Positions 35,591-44,732 are shown, counted from the stretch's first letter. The stretch: 64,000 bases of DNA from Meiothermus sp. (GCF_026004075.1 NZ_BPIK01000001.1:487501-551500); one strand, 5' to 3'. Notes: generated by a model from the letters alone, not told the origin. Numbers and translations are program-made.

Positions 35591-36760
35591 CTACTGGCTT
35601 TTCCTGCTGATATTTGCGAAATCGGCCCCAATACGCACCGTAAGGTCGGCATATAAAGCGGCCTCACCCGATATGCGAGGAGGTAATCCGATAACCTCAC
35701 CCAGCACCTCGGCCAGCTCCGAAGCCCCGTTGGCCAGCACCTCGCTGCGCGGTGGTACGCTCTCCACCTCCCGCAACAACACCCGTAGCCCCAGCTCGCG
35801 CAACCTGTGCCGCATCTCGATGGCGGCGGTTTCCTGTGGGGCAGCGTAAAGCACCACAGCCTCTCGGCCTTGCAAATCTTCCAGGGTGGCTTTAGCTGTA
35901 TTCGATGAATTGACAAAGTAGCGTTGAACCACTTTTTGCAACTCGGCCTGATCCACCTCCCAGCCCTGACCAAACCGGCCTGGCGTTAGGAGGGAGACCA
36001 GTTGCGGCTGTTGTATAGCAAAGCCCATCAGGCCAGCTATCTGTTCGCGGGTTAGGTCGGTACGAATGTTTTGCTCCACGCTGGCAATGGCCTGGGGCAA
36101 ACGCAACAGGCCACTGGGCGTGAGAATTTGCTGCTTTAGAGCATGAAAGAAGTTTTGCTGGCGCTGGATACGGCCAATATCACCCAGGGCATCGTGGCGA
36201 AAACGCAAATACCCTTCGGCTTGTGCACCGTTTAGAAGCTGGCAGCCGGGCTCGAGGTCGATATCCAGCTTGGCGGCGGTATCCTTATATTTCATAGGTT
36301 TTTCTACGCAAACAGTTACGCCCCCCAACGCATCTACCCCATTGCGGATGGCCTCGACACTCACGGCCAGATAGGCGTCAATCTCGACCCCAGTCAGGTT
36401 GCTGACGACCTGCTTGGCTAAGTCGGGGCCGCCAAACTTGTTGGCGTGGTTGATGATGTACCAGCCATAGCCGGGAATCGGCACATACACATCCCTTGGA
36501 ATTGAGAGTACGGCAACGCGCTTGGACGAGGGGTCAAACCGAACCAGCAGATTGACATCCGACAGGCCGCGAAAGTTCTCAGGTGCACGCTGATGGTAAT
36601 ACTTGTACTCCGGAGCCACCCCCAACACCAGAACCGTCAGGGGGCGCTCGAGGTTGCGCGGCAAAGTGCCGTAGCGCAGTAGGGGTTGAAGCAAAGGATA
36701 GGCCCACCAGATGAGGCCCAGTAGAAGAAAGAGAACCAGAAAAGGAACGACACGCCGCAT
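35591..36760 (-). CDS. LytR-CpsA-Psr (LCP) family protein
   Basis: 389 aa. An N-terminal membrane anchor (residues 5-27) is followed by the LCP catalytic domain (about 42-245): LSDVNLLVRFDP, SIPRDVYVPIPGYG, and the Arg-rich RFRHDALGDIGRIQRQQ. A LytR_C-type domain lies at about 295-385. LCP enzymes attach glycopolymers to peptidoglycan outside the membrane. AAGGAT precedes the ATG. Its first strand (LTVLVLGVAPEY) departs from the usual LGxDxR pattern. It is alone on its strand in this stretch. Confidence 0.88.
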   Translation of the reverse strand: MRRVVPFLVLFLLLGLIWWAYPLLQPLLRYGTLPRNLERPLTVLVLGVAPEYKYYHQRAPENFRGLSDVNLLVRFDPSSKRVAVLSIPRDVYVPIPGYGWYIINHANKFGGPDLAKQVVSNLTGVEIDAYLAVSVEAIRNGVDALGGVTVCVEKPMKYKDTAAKLDIDLEPGCQLLNGAQAEGYLRFRHDALGDIGRIQRQQNFFHALKQQILTPSGLLRLPQAIASVEQNIRTDLTREQIAGLMGFAIQQPQLVSLLTPGRFGQGWEVDQAELQKVVQRYFVNSSNTAKATLEDLQGREAVVLYAAPQETAAIEMRHRLRELGLRVLLREVESVPPRSEVLANGASELAEVLGEVIGLPPRISGEAALYADLTVRIGADFANISRKSQ

Positions 36761-36871
36761 ATCCTTGCTAGTCTAGCCTACCAAGGGTGAGAAAATAGCG
36801 GCTACTTCAGGCCGAGCTGGGATGGAAAGCCGCCACTGAACGGTTGAATGAACATCTCTTCCAGGCTGGTA

Positions 36872-37762
36872 TCAGTCCAGGGTAAAGCGGGGTTCCGTCT
36901 CGTGCAGACGCACCCGACGGATAATGCGCTGGTCGTGTTCGGTGTCGTGGGTGCTGGCAATGACCGTTACATAATCGCGAATGGGACTCCGCAGCACCTT
37001 TTTGGTCAACACTTCTTCGACCTGAAAGATCCCAGCAGAGTTGTTCATGACCACCCGAATCTCTACAGGAACCTGCTCGCCTTTGAGGATCTGTACCTCG
37101 TCTACAGCCAGCGCACTAATCGAGTGAATATCCACCGAGCCCAGGGCAAAGGCTTTGCGTCCCCGGCCTTTGGTAATATCGGTACCATCGGCTACCGCGG
37201 TGATACCGGCCTCGATGGTCAGGGGCTCGGGCTCGAGGTCGTGACTGTTAATCGAGTGCAACATGAAAGCCCGCAGCTCGATGCGCTGTTCGGGGTCGCG
37301 ATAGATTTTCTCTAATATCCTGTCCAGGATGGGAATCGCCAGCATCACGCTAAACGCCTCGTGGCGCACCCGGTGCACCTGATTGCCAATGTCGTGGAGC
37401 ATAGTGGAAAGCAATACCGTAAGGAAGGTGTCGTCCAGGTCGCCTACCCCGCTTTCCATCACATCGGGCTTGACCCCGTGGTCGACCAGTAGCTGCAAGA
37501 TGGTTACGCTGGCCGCGCCAGTCAAGAGGGCGTGCACCCTTCCGTGGTCGTTGTAGCCCAGCTTGCGCACGGTGATGTAGTTGGCCATATCCCAGTGACC
37601 CCGAGCCTCGGAATCGGCGGTGAGCATCTCGTAGGCAGACAGTGCCTTGGGGTAACGCTGCAGGCCTTCGCGGATAGCCAGGTCGGCCTCGACGTATAGC
37701 TTGGCCTTGGGCTGGGTAACCTGAACCGTGCGCTCATTCATGACCGTACTGCCATCGCCCAT
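36872..37762 (-). CDS. HD-domain phosphohydrolase
   Basis: 296 aa. The HD motif reads TMLHDIGNQVHR near residue 120, with upstream His in NDHGRVHAL and downstream HSINSHD. This supports a metal-dependent phosphohydrolase of the HD superfamily; the substrate (nucleotide or cyclic nucleotide) is unknown. The C-terminal ~100 residues have no named motif. Start: the ATG at 37762 has a -10-like TACCAT 6 nt upstream and no Shine-Dalgarno; a second ATG is at 37741. Confidence 0.8.
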   Translation of the reverse strand: MGDGSTVMNERTVQVTQPKAKLYVEADLAIREGLQRYPKALSAYEMLTADSEARGHWDMANYITVRKLGYNDHGRVHALLTGAASVTILQLLVDHGVKPDVMESGVGDLDDTFLTVLLSTMLHDIGNQVHRVRHEAFSVMLAIPILDRILEKIYRDPEQRIELRAFMLHSINSHDLEPEPLTIEAGITAVADGTDITKGRGRKAFALGSVDIHSISALAVDEVQILKGEQVPVEIRVVMNNSAGIFQVEEVLTKKVLRSPIRDYVTVIASTHDTEHDQRIIRRVRLHETEPRFTLD

Positions 37763-37859
37763 ACCCAGATGGTAGAGCCTGAAGGTTCAGGAAGGCGTGA
37801 TAAAAGCCACAGGTGCATATCGAATTCCTCCGCTTGTACTATTTGTACCTGCTCCTTTA

Positions 37860-38663
37860 TCACTCCCCCTTGAACTGCGCAGGGCGTTTTTCCAAGAACG
37901 CCTTGGTGCCTTCGCGCATGTCCTGAGTCGCACAGGCCAGGCCAAACAAGTCGGCTTCGACCTCGAGGGCTTCCTGTAAATCCAGATTCTCGCCCCGCCC
38001 TACCGCTTCCTTGGCCAGAGCCAGGGCCACCGGGCCGTTTTTCAGGATGGCCGCGGCCAGCTCTTTAGCGGTTTGCAGGGCATCTTCGCCCACCCGATTA
38101 ACCAGGCCCAGGCTCAGGGCTTCCTCGGCAGGCACGTGCCGTCCGGTAAAAATGAGATCCAGGGCGCGGCCCCGGCCTACCAGGCGGGGCAGGCGCTGGG
38201 TTCCACCGAAGCCGGGAATGATGCCCAGCCCCACCTCTGGAAGGCCCAGCTTGGCTTTGTGGCTAGCTACCCGTAGGTCGCAGGCCAGAGCCAGCTCGAG
38301 CCCACCCCCCAGGGCATATCCGTTGATGGCCGCAATGCTGGGCACTGGCAGGGCCGCAATCTCGTTGAAGACCGACTGGCCCATAATGGCAAACTCCCGT
38401 GCAGCAAACACATCCTGCAGGCTGGCAATCTGAGCGATATCGGCTCCCGCTACAAAAGCCTTGCCCTCTCCGGTAAAGATGGCCACCTTGACCTCGGGGT
38501 CTTGGGTGATAACCTCGGTTACGCTGGCCAGTTCGATAAGCAAATCTTGGTTGAGGGCGTTGAGGGCCTGGGGACGGCTGATGGTGACAATACCCATCCC
38601 GTCTTCGACACGGTAGGTCAGGTATTCAAATTCGGGCATCTCGAGTTCAAAGGTTTCTGCCAT
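37860..38663 (-). CDS. Enoyl-CoA hydratase/isomerase (crotonase family)
   Basis: 267 aa. Crotonase motifs: oxyanion-hole GADIAQIA and [16 protein letters not shown], and the catalytic glutamates in GGGLELAL and [16 protein letters not shown]. It hydrates trans-2-enoyl-CoA in fatty acid beta-oxidation. GAGGTG lies 6 nt before the ATG at 38663 ([15 protein letters not shown]). It is between polA and the HD gene and could also serve phenylacetate or branched-chain breakdown. Confidence 0.93.
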   Translation of the reverse strand: MAETFELEMPEFEYLTYRVEDGMGIVTISRPQALNALNQDLLIELASVTEVITQDPEVKVAIFTGEGKAFVAGADIAQIASLQDVFAAREFAIMGQSVFNEIAALPVPSIAAINGYALGGGLELALACDLRVASHKAKLGLPEVGLGIIPGFGGTQRLPRLVGRGRALDLIFTGRHVPAEEALSLGLVNRVGEDALQTAKELAAAILKNGPVALALAKEAVGRGENLDLQEALEVEADLFGLACATQDMREGTKAFLEKRPAQFKGE

Positions 38664-38754
38664 AACACACCTCATGCTCTATGGTTGGGCTGCAACAGCG
38701 CCGCACCTGCATGGGCCAAGCATAACAGAAGCCCAGATGAGCCGGGCTAAAGGC

Positions 38755-41283
38755 CTACTTGGCCTCGAGCCAGTTCTCCCCGATGCCAATGCCGACCTCG
38801 AGGGGCACCTCTAAAGCCCAGGCCTGCTGCATGACCTCGCGCACCACCCCGGCCACCGCCTCGGCCCTATCGGCAGGGGCCTCGACCAGAAGCTCATCGT
38901 GCACCTGCAGCACCAGGTGGGCTTTCAGGGGCTCGAGCTCGGGCTGGAGCTTGACCATGGCCAGCTTGATCAGGTCGGCAGCGGTGCCCTGCACCGGCAT
39001 ATTGAAGGCCATGCGCTCGGCGGCTTCGCGCACGCTGCGAATGCGCGAGTCTAGGTCGGTCACGAAGCGGCGGCGGCCAAACATGGTTTCTACGTAGCCG
39101 TTCTGCCGGGCAGCGGCCAGCACCCGCTCAATCCAGGCCCGCACCTTGGGGTAGGAGGCAAAGTAGCGCTCGATAAAGTTCTCGGCCTCGGCGTAGGGGA
39201 TGGAGAGCTCATTGGATAAGCGGTGGGCCGACATGCCGTAGAGCACACCAAAGTTAATAGTCTTCGCGGCCCGGCGCTGTTCGGCCCCCACCTTGTCCGG
39301 CTCCAACCCGAACATCCAGGCCGCGGTCTGGGTGTGAATGTCCCGGCCTTCGCGGAAAACCTGGATTAGGTTTTCGTCGCCCGAGAGGTGGGCCAGCACC
39401 CGCAACTCGATCTGGGAGTAGTCGGCCACCACCAGCTTCATCCCCGGTGCGGCCCGGAAGGCCTTGCGGATGCGGCTGCCAATTTCGGTACGAACGGGGA
39501 TGTTTTGCAGGTTGGGGTCTACCGAGGAAAGCCGTCCGGTGGCGGTGCCGGTCTGGTTGAAGCGGGTGTGCAGGCGGCCCGTCTTGGGGTGGATCAGCTT
39601 AGGGAGCGGGTCGAGGTAGGTGCTTTTGAGCTTGGTCAGCTCGCGGTAGGTCAGGATACGGTCAATGATGGGGTGCTGGCCTAAAAGCTCCTCGAGCGCG
39701 CTGGCGGCGGTGGAGCGTTTGCCGGTCTGGGTCTTGCGGCCTGAGGCGCTCAGTTTGAGCTCGTCGTAGAGCACCACCTCGAGCTGATCCCGCGAGTTCA
39801 CATTAAAAGGACGCCCGGCCAGCCGGTGAATCTCGGCCTCGAGGTAGGAAATTTCCTTGGCAAGTTCTTCCGAAAGTTGCAACAGGTATTCGGCATTGAG
39901 GGAGATGCCCCGGGCCTCGATTCGGGCCAAAACCGCTGAGAGCGGTTTTTCGATCTGCTGATACAGCCACTCGATTTTGGGGTTCTCACCGATGCGGCTT
40001 TGCAGGGTCTGCCACAGGATGTGGGCAGCCTGGGCCCGCTCGGCAGGGTCGGGGCTCCAGTCCCCCGCCCCGTAGCGCCGCACGGTGCTGGCGGGGTCGG
40101 AGTTGGAGGGGTCGTAGAGGTAGGCCAGCAGCATGGGGTCGTCGCCGGGGGGCACCCAGACGCCTTCTTTGAGGGCCAGCACCGACAGGTCTTTGGCTAC
40201 CATGCTTCGAATCTCGGGGAACTTTTTGAGCTCCTGTAGGCTGGGCTGGCCCCGGTACACCCGGCCCTCGGCAAAGGCGGCCAGGCCCACCCAGTTGGCC
40301 CACATGGGCTGGGCGCGGTCGAGGGTGTAGCCCAGAAAGGCCTCGGGCGGCGGCGGCCAGGGGGCTTCCTCGGCGGCGGGAGGGGCGGCCAGCAGGTTTA
40401 GCTCGCGTAGAATGGAGCCGAACTCGAGTTTTTCCAGGGCTTCGCGCAGGGCCATGCGGTCGGGTTCGCGGCGGTGGCAGTCGCGGAAGTCGATCTCGAT
40501 GGGAAGGTCGGTGTGGATCTGTGAAAGCGCGTGGGAGAGTTGGATGTTGTCCCGGCTTTCCTCGAGGCTGGCACGAATTTTGGGGGACAGGGCTTCTAAG
40601 TTTGCGTACAGACCTTCCAGCGATCCCCACTCCTGCAAGAGCTTGGCCGCGGTCTTTTCTCCGATGCCCTTGGCTCCCGGCAGGTTATCGGAAGAATCGC
40701 CCACCAGCGAGCGGTAATCCACCCACTGCGCCACCGATACACCGTACTTCTCCTGCACGGCCTGGGGGTGCATTAGCCGTCCGTCGGGCAGCATCACCTG
40801 CACGGCCTCGGAGAGCAGCTGAAAGCTGTCGCGATCGCCGGTCAGGATGCGCACTGGATAGCCCTCCTGTTCTGCTTTTTTGGCCAGGGTTCCAATCACG
40901 TCGTCGGCCTCGTAGCCCGGCACCTCGAGCCGCCGGAGCCCCATCAGGTCAACAAGCTCCTTGATTTTTTCCAACTGCGGGTGGAAGTCATCGGGGGTGG
41001 GGGCCCGCCCGGCCTTGTAGGCCTCGAAGGCGTCGTGCCGGAAGGTTTTAGTTGGGGGGTCGAAGACCACAATCACGCAGTCGCCGTCTTCCTTGAGGAG
41101 TTTGAGCAAGGTGCGCAGAAAGCCAAAAATGGCCTGGGTGGGTTCGCCCCTCGAGGTCGCCAGCTTTTCGAAGGCAAAGTAGCTGCGGTAAGCCAGATGA
41201 TGCCCATCCACCAGCCAGATGCGATCGGGCCTGAGCAGCTCGACGGACGGGCTTTCGCTGCTGAATAGACTGGGTTGCTCCAC
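38755..41283 (-). CDS. polA: DNA polymerase I (Taq-like)
   Basis: 842 aa, close to Taq (832). It has a 5' nuclease domain (1-300: LVDGHHLAYRSYFA, YEADDVIGTLA, TGDRDSFQLL, GVKGIGEK-like GAKGIGEKTA) and a vestigial exonuclease domain (about 300-420) lacking the metal-binding carboxylates, followed by KDLSVLAL and PPGDDPMLLAYL as in Taq. The polymerase has motif A DYSQIELRVLAH, motif B AAKTINFGVLYG and motif C VHDELL. It fills gaps in repair and removes primers. It has a GTG start with TAGAAT 6 nt upstream and no Shine-Dalgarno. Confidence 0.96.
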   Translation of the reverse strand: MEQPSLFSSESPSVELLRPDRIWLVDGHHLAYRSYFAFEKLATSRGEPTQAIFGFLRTLLKLLKEDGDCVIVVFDPPTKTFRHDAFEAYKAGRAPTPDDFHPQLEKIKELVDLMGLRRLEVPGYEADDVIGTLAKKAEQEGYPVRILTGDRDSFQLLSEAVQVMLPDGRLMHPQAVQEKYGVSVAQWVDYRSLVGDSSDNLPGAKGIGEKTAAKLLQEWGSLEGLYANLEALSPKIRASLEESRDNIQLSHALSQIHTDLPIEIDFRDCHRREPDRMALREALEKLEFGSILRELNLLAAPPAAEEAPWPPPPEAFLGYTLDRAQPMWANWVGLAAFAEGRVYRGQPSLQELKKFPEIRSMVAKDLSVLALKEGVWVPPGDDPMLLAYLYDPSNSDPASTVRRYGAGDWSPDPAERAQAAHILWQTLQSRIGENPKIEWLYQQIEKPLSAVLARIEARGISLNAEYLLQLSEELAKEISYLEAEIHRLAGRPFNVNSRDQLEVVLYDELKLSASGRKTQTGKRSTAASALEELLGQHPIIDRILTYRELTKLKSTYLDPLPKLIHPKTGRLHTRFNQTGTATGRLSSVDPNLQNIPVRTEIGSRIRKAFRAAPGMKLVVADYSQIELRVLAHLSGDENLIQVFREGRDIHTQTAAWMFGLEPDKVGAEQRRAAKTINFGVLYGMSAHRLSNELSIPYAEAENFIERYFASYPKVRAWIERVLAAARQNGYVETMFGRRRFVTDLDSRIRSVREAAERMAFNMPVQGTAADLIKLAMVKLQPELEPLKAHLVLQVHDELLVEAPADRAEAVAGVVREVMQQAWALEVPLEVGIGIGENWLEAK

Positions 41284-41289
41284 CCGAAC

Positions 41290-41295
41290 ATTCTA
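41290..41295 (-). promoter_or_regulatory. -10 box for a leaderless polA mRNA
   Basis: TAGAAT on the minus strand, 6 nt before the GTG start. A TTCTGT 17 nt further upstream is a weak -35. Confidence 0.5.
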
Positions 41296-41403
41296 CCCTC
41301 ATTCGGTTACTAACAGAAAGCGCGCCGAGCGCACCGGGGCCAGGAGGCTGGTAGGATGATGGGGCTCGTTCTGGCCTCCGGGTCAGCAGAAGAAAGGAAA
41401 GCT

Positions 41404-41661
41404 ATGCAGAACGAAGTTGAGAAGCTCGAGTGGTTCGAAATCCAGCTCCGCATCAAAACCATCGAGGTGATGCTGGGCCCCAAATACCGCGAGGCCATGG
41501 CCGTTACGCTGGGCACCCTGTACGACGAGCAGAAGATCGTGGCGATGGCCAAGCGCCTGGGGGTTTCCCCCGAGGGCCTCCTGGAACGCCTGGAGAAAAT
41601 GCGCCTCGAGCTCGGTATCGAGCAGGAGATCACCAAAGGCGTGCTCAAGCTGAAAAAGTAA
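41404..41661 (+). CDS. Small hypothetical helical protein
   Basis: 85 aa, not recognised. It is charged and mainly helical (EVEKLEWFEIQLRIKTIEVM, then RLGVSPEGLLERLEKMRLEL). There is no signal peptide. AAAGGAAAGCT precedes the ATG. A -10-like TAGGAT lies at 41351-41356. It is divergent from polA and its stop is 2 nt from the convergent aspS2 stop. It could be a small DNA-binding or coiled-coil protein, but nothing shows which. Confidence 0.65.
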   Translation: MQNEVEKLEWFEIQLRIKTIEVMLGPKYREAMAVTLGTLYDEQKIVAMAKRLGVSPEGLLERLEKMRLELGIEQEITKGVLKLKK

Positions 41662-41663
41662 AA

Positions 41664-42935
41664 TTACGGCGTCAGGCGGTGGCGGTCGCGCGGGAAGGCC
41701 CGGGCATAGCGCACGTTGGGCAGCCCCACCAGCTTCTGGGTGAGGCGCTCGGCCCCGATGGCAAAGCCGCCGTGGGGAGGCATCCCGTACTTGAAGACCT
41801 CGAGGTAGCCCGCAAAATGGGCGGGGTCGTTGCCCTTCTTTTTAAGCTGCTCTACCAACACCTCGTACTGGTGAATGCGCTGCCCCCCCGAGGTAATCTC
41901 GAGGCCCCTGAACAAGAGGTCGAAGCCTCGGGTAGAGCCGTCGCCTTCGGGGTAGGCATAAAAGGGCCGGGCGGACTCTGGGTACTTGGAGATGAACAGG
42001 AAGTCCACGCCCCACTTCTCCTTGGCCCAGGCCCCCAGGGCCCGCTCGGCTTCCTCGTTGAAGTCGGCCCCTACCGGCATCCCCAGCTCTTCGCGCAGGA
42101 TGCGGCGGGCCTCGGGGTTCTCGAGGCGGGGCATCTCGGATAGGTTGGGCCACTCCACCCCCAGTAGCTCGCACTCGGGTGCAGCGGTGTGGCGGGCCTC
42201 GTCCAGCATGGCCCGGATGAGCTCCTCCTCGAGATCCATCACGTCGTGCTCCGACTCGATGAACCCCATCTCCACGTCCAGCGACAAATACTCGTTGAGG
42301 TGGCGGCTGGTGGCGTGCTGCTCAGCCCGAAACACCGGCGCAACCTCGTAGACCCGCTCGAAAACCCCCACCATAATCTGTTTATAAAGCTGGGGCGACT
42401 GGGCCAGGTAAGCCCGGTGCTCAAAGTAGTCAATGCCAAATAGGTTGCTGCCCCCCTCGGCCCCTGCCGAGACAATCTTGGGGGTAAAAATCTCGGTGAA
42501 GCCCTGGCTATCCAGATAGTTGCGAAAGCCGCGCACCAAAGCCGCTTGAATTTTCAGAGGCGCGCGGGCTTTCTCTCCGCGCAGGCTCACATAGCGGTAC
42601 TCCAGCAAGGTCTCGGGGTTGACCCGCCACTCTTCCTTGGGAATCTCGATGGGGCTGGGCTCGCTGGCCTTGGCATAGAACTCGATCTCCTGGGCCACCA
42701 CCTCGTAGCCGCCCGGTGCTTTGGCATTGGCTACCACCTGGCCCACCACGCGCATCGAGGACTCGGCGATGGGTAGCTCGAAACGCTTATCCACTACTAC
42801 CTGTACAATGCCGCTGCGGTCACGCAAAAGGGCAAACCGAATCCCGCCCAGGTCACGCTTCCAGTGGAGGAAGCCTTGTAGGGTAACGGTCTGGCCTACG
42901 TGCGCTGCAATCTGACTGGCAAGGGTTCTTGACAT
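41664..42935 (-). CDS. aspS2: Aspartyl-tRNA synthetase, archaeal type (AspRS2)
   Basis: 423 aa, the short archaeal/eukaryal length rather than about 580 of bacterial AspRS. It has an N-terminal OB fold (QTVTLQGFLHWKRDLGGIRF), class II motif 2 FRAEQHATSRHLNEY and motif 3 GGFAIGAERL; the bacterial GAD insertion is absent. In Thermus thermophilus the matching AspRS2 is non-discriminating: it charges tRNA-Asn with Asp for later amidation by GatCAB. AGGAG is 5 nt before the ATG at 42935. A hairpin with T-run lies 40 nt upstream and may attenuate it. Confidence 0.93.
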   Translation of the reverse strand: MSRTLASQIAAHVGQTVTLQGFLHWKRDLGGIRFALLRDRSGIVQVVVDKRFELPIAESSMRVVGQVVANAKAPGGYEVVAQEIEFYAKASEPSPIEIPKEEWRVNPETLLEYRYVSLRGEKARAPLKIQAALVRGFRNYLDSQGFTEIFTPKIVSAGAEGGSNLFGIDYFEHRAYLAQSPQLYKQIMVGVFERVYEVAPVFRAEQHATSRHLNEYLSLDVEMGFIESEHDVMDLEEELIRAMLDEARHTAAPECELLGVEWPNLSEMPRLENPEARRILREELGMPVGADFNEEAERALGAWAKEKWGVDFLFISKYPESARPFYAYPEGDGSTRGFDLLFRGLEITSGGQRIHQYEVLVEQLKKKGNDPAHFAGYLEVFKYGMPPHGGFAIGAERLTQKLVGLPNVRYARAFPRDRHRLTP

Positions 42936-42972
42936 GCGTACTCCTGTGGGACAGGCGGGCTTGGGTTCAACG

Positions 42973-43019
42973 AAAAACCCCCGATACAACGAGGTATCGG
43001 GGGTCAAAGTCGCACCCCC
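42973..43019 (-). terminator. Terminator/attenuator-like hairpin before aspS2
   Basis: On the minus strand ACCCCCGATAC (43004-42994) pairs with GTATCGGGGGT (42987-42977), 11 bp perfect, 6-nt loop, then TTTT. Just upstream GGGGGT (43019-43014) can pair with the same ACCCCC, an alternative fold that breaks the terminator. A -10-like TATAGT is at 43020-43025. It could end the upstream HRDC transcript or attenuate aspS2. 43026-43123 holds nothing else I recognise. Confidence 0.75.
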
Positions 43020-43123
43020 ACTATAAATTGTTGTCCGCCCGTAACATCCTGCTCAGCATCTTACGTGCCAACCCTCACTTGGTCAAGGCGAAGCAGGGTT
43101 TCGCTGTGTGATTTTCGTAAAGA

Positions 43124-43528
43124 TTACTTCAGGAGCGACAAAAGTTCCCGGCCATACTTGGCGGCCTTTGCTTTGCTGAAACCCTTCACCTGAGCAAGCT
43201 CCTCGAGGGTCTTGGACTGCTCCTCAAGAATCGCCTTTAATTCGGCATTGGTTGCAACCACATAGGGTGGAACGCCCTCTTCCTTGGCCTTGCGACTACG
43301 CCATGCGCGCAGGGCCTCGAACCTCGGGTCGCTGGGGGTATGGACAGCCTCTGCTTGTTTGGGTTGCGGGGCCGTCCCCTCGTAAAACACCAGCACGCTC
43401 CAAAAGGGTTTGTTACCCGAAACCAGGCTGCTGGATACCTGGATGGGCATTACCTGAGCCAAAAAGCTGTTGAGGCGCTCGAGGTCCTGGGCATTGTCTA
43501 GGCGTAGGGTAAAAGTCTGACACTGCAT
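43124..43528 (-). CDS. HRDC-domain protein
   Basis: 134 aa. The C-terminal ~75 residues are an HRDC domain (LRAWRSRKAKEEGVPPYVVA, then LEELAQVKGFSKAKAAKYG), the nucleic-acid-binding module of RecQ and RNase D. The N-terminal ~55 residues have no named fold (QTFTLRLDNAQDLERLNSFL). No helicase or nuclease is attached, unlike most HRDC proteins. AGGTG is 7 nt before the ATG at 43528. Neighbours are aspS2 and a desaturase, which suggest no specific role. Confidence 0.85.
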   Translation of the reverse strand: MQCQTFTLRLDNAQDLERLNSFLAQVMPIQVSSSLVSGNKPFWSVLVFYEGTAPQPKQAEAVHTPSDPRFEALRAWRSRKAKEEGVPPYVVATNAELKAILEEQSKTLEELAQVKGFSKAKAAKYGRELLSLLK

Positions 43529-43552
43529 GGCTAGCACCTGTCGCCCATCCCC

Positions 43553-44632
43553 TTAGTCGCGAAGCCGCTTTTTGCCCAACTTACGACGGGCAGGTTTGGG
43601 TCGCCGGAACTTGCCGTCCTCCAGGCCAAAGCCCAGCGTGCCAAACACCTGGCCAGTGGTGGGCTCGATCAGGTTCCGGTGGTCGCGGTAGAGGCGGGGG
43701 GTCTTCCAGAGGTAAAACAGGGCTTTCCAGTGGGGCAGCTCGTTGTAGCGCTCGGGCCAAAGCTCTTTGATTTTTTGCGCCACCACATGGGCGTACTTGG
43801 GCGAAAGCACCGGAAACACATGGTGCTCGATATGGTAGCCAAAGCCCAGGGTGAGCCACTCGAGCCACCGGGGGTTCCGCACCGTGAGACTGTTGAGCAG
43901 GGGGTCGTTGGTTTCGGTGATGGGGTTGAGCAGGTGGTTGGTGGCAATAAAGCTCATAGCAATGAAGTTGGCCATTAGCCAGGGAAGCACAAAGACAAAC
44001 AAAAAGTTGAGCGGCCCTGCCCAGAAGAGCACCAAGAACCAGACCAGCACCGGTAAAACCGCCTGGAAAATTACAACAGGCCGCTCACCCGGTTTGAACT
44101 CGGGCAGGAAACGCCGGAGCATCAAGTGGGCGTGCAAACTGAACCAGAAGGTAAAGGAGAAAAACAGGAAAAAACTCCGCAGCGCCGGCACCTGGCGAAA
44201 CATCCACTTCACAAAAGGTTTTTGAATCGCCGTTTCCAGGGCCCCCATGGCATCGGGGTCGTCGTGGGGGTGCTGGGTATGGCCATGGTGCTCGACGTTG
44301 TGCCATTTGCGCCATAGCCGGGCCCCTACCAGCAGCGGTATAAAGGCAATAGTTCCGGCCACCGAGCGTACGATGGGGTGTTTGGTGACCGCACCGTGCA
44401 GGATCTCGTGGGCCAGAAACCCCAGCCCAATAAACGAATACCCAATCCCAAATGAGAGCAGTAGCTTGAGCCAGACATAGGGCGTTGCCACAATGCCCCA
44501 GGCACACAGGCCAAACAAGGCCAGAAACACCGGCAAATAGACCAGGCGGGCCGGAACCGGCTCAAAGAAGTAACGGGGTAGCTTTGCTTTAAGGGCTTTT
44601 GTGTACTCACGCAGATGCTGTTCTTCAGTCAT
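43553..44632 (-). CDS. Membrane fatty acid desaturase
   Basis: 359 aa. The three histidine boxes are present: HEILHG, HNVEHHGHTQH and HIEHHVFP, with membrane helices between. These di-iron enzymes insert double bonds into acyl chains in the membrane. The ATG at 44632 has GGGAG 5 nt upstream and a promoter -10 (TATACT, 44669-44674) about 37 nt before it. A longer frame to 44680 would start upstream of that promoter, so it is rejected. The C-terminus is highly basic (RRPKPARRKLGKKRLRD). Confidence 0.93.
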   Translation of the reverse strand: MTEEQHLREYTKALKAKLPRYFFEPVPARLVYLPVFLALFGLCAWGIVATPYVWLKLLLSFGIGYSFIGLGFLAHEILHGAVTKHPIVRSVAGTIAFIPLLVGARLWRKWHNVEHHGHTQHPHDDPDAMGALETAIQKPFVKWMFRQVPALRSFFLFFSFTFWFSLHAHLMLRRFLPEFKPGERPVVIFQAVLPVLVWFLVLFWAGPLNFLFVFVLPWLMANFIAMSFIATNHLLNPITETNDPLLNSLTVRNPRWLEWLTLGFGYHIEHHVFPVLSPKYAHVVAQKIKELWPERYNELPHWKALFYLWKTPRLYRDHRNLIEPTTGQVFGTLGFGLEDGKFRRPKPARRKLGKKRLRD

Positions 44633-44668
44633 GGGTGCTCCCGGCAGGTTTGGAGGTTGAATAGTGAC

Positions 44669-44696
44669 AGTATACGACAAACTAAATTCCTTGAAA
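44669..44696 (-). promoter_or_regulatory. Promoter of the desaturase gene
   Basis: On the minus strand TTTCAA (44691-44696), 16 nt, TATACT (44669-44674). The -10 is good, the -35 weak. It sets transcription start near 44662, inside the longer open frame. Confidence 0.5.
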
Positions 44697-44703
44697 CCTG
44701 TAC

Positions 44704-44732
44704 AAAAAAGCTCCCCAGGACTGGGGAGCTTT
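44704..44732 (-). terminator. Terminator after the cold-shock gene
   Basis: AAAGCTCCCCAG and CTGGGGAGCTTT are perfect inverted arms (44707-44732), followed on the minus strand by TTT. It is 15 nt past the csp stop and lies just upstream of the desaturase promoter. Confidence 0.9.

Noticed and set aside
43026-43123. tRNA or small RNA gene upstream of aspS2
   Set aside because: No cloverleaf, T-loop or acceptor pairing could be drawn; only the terminator-like hairpin is supported.
44633-44680. Longer N-terminus for the desaturase
   Set aside because: These codons lie on and upstream of the -10 box TATACT, and the ATG at 44632 has a well-placed Shine-Dalgarno.
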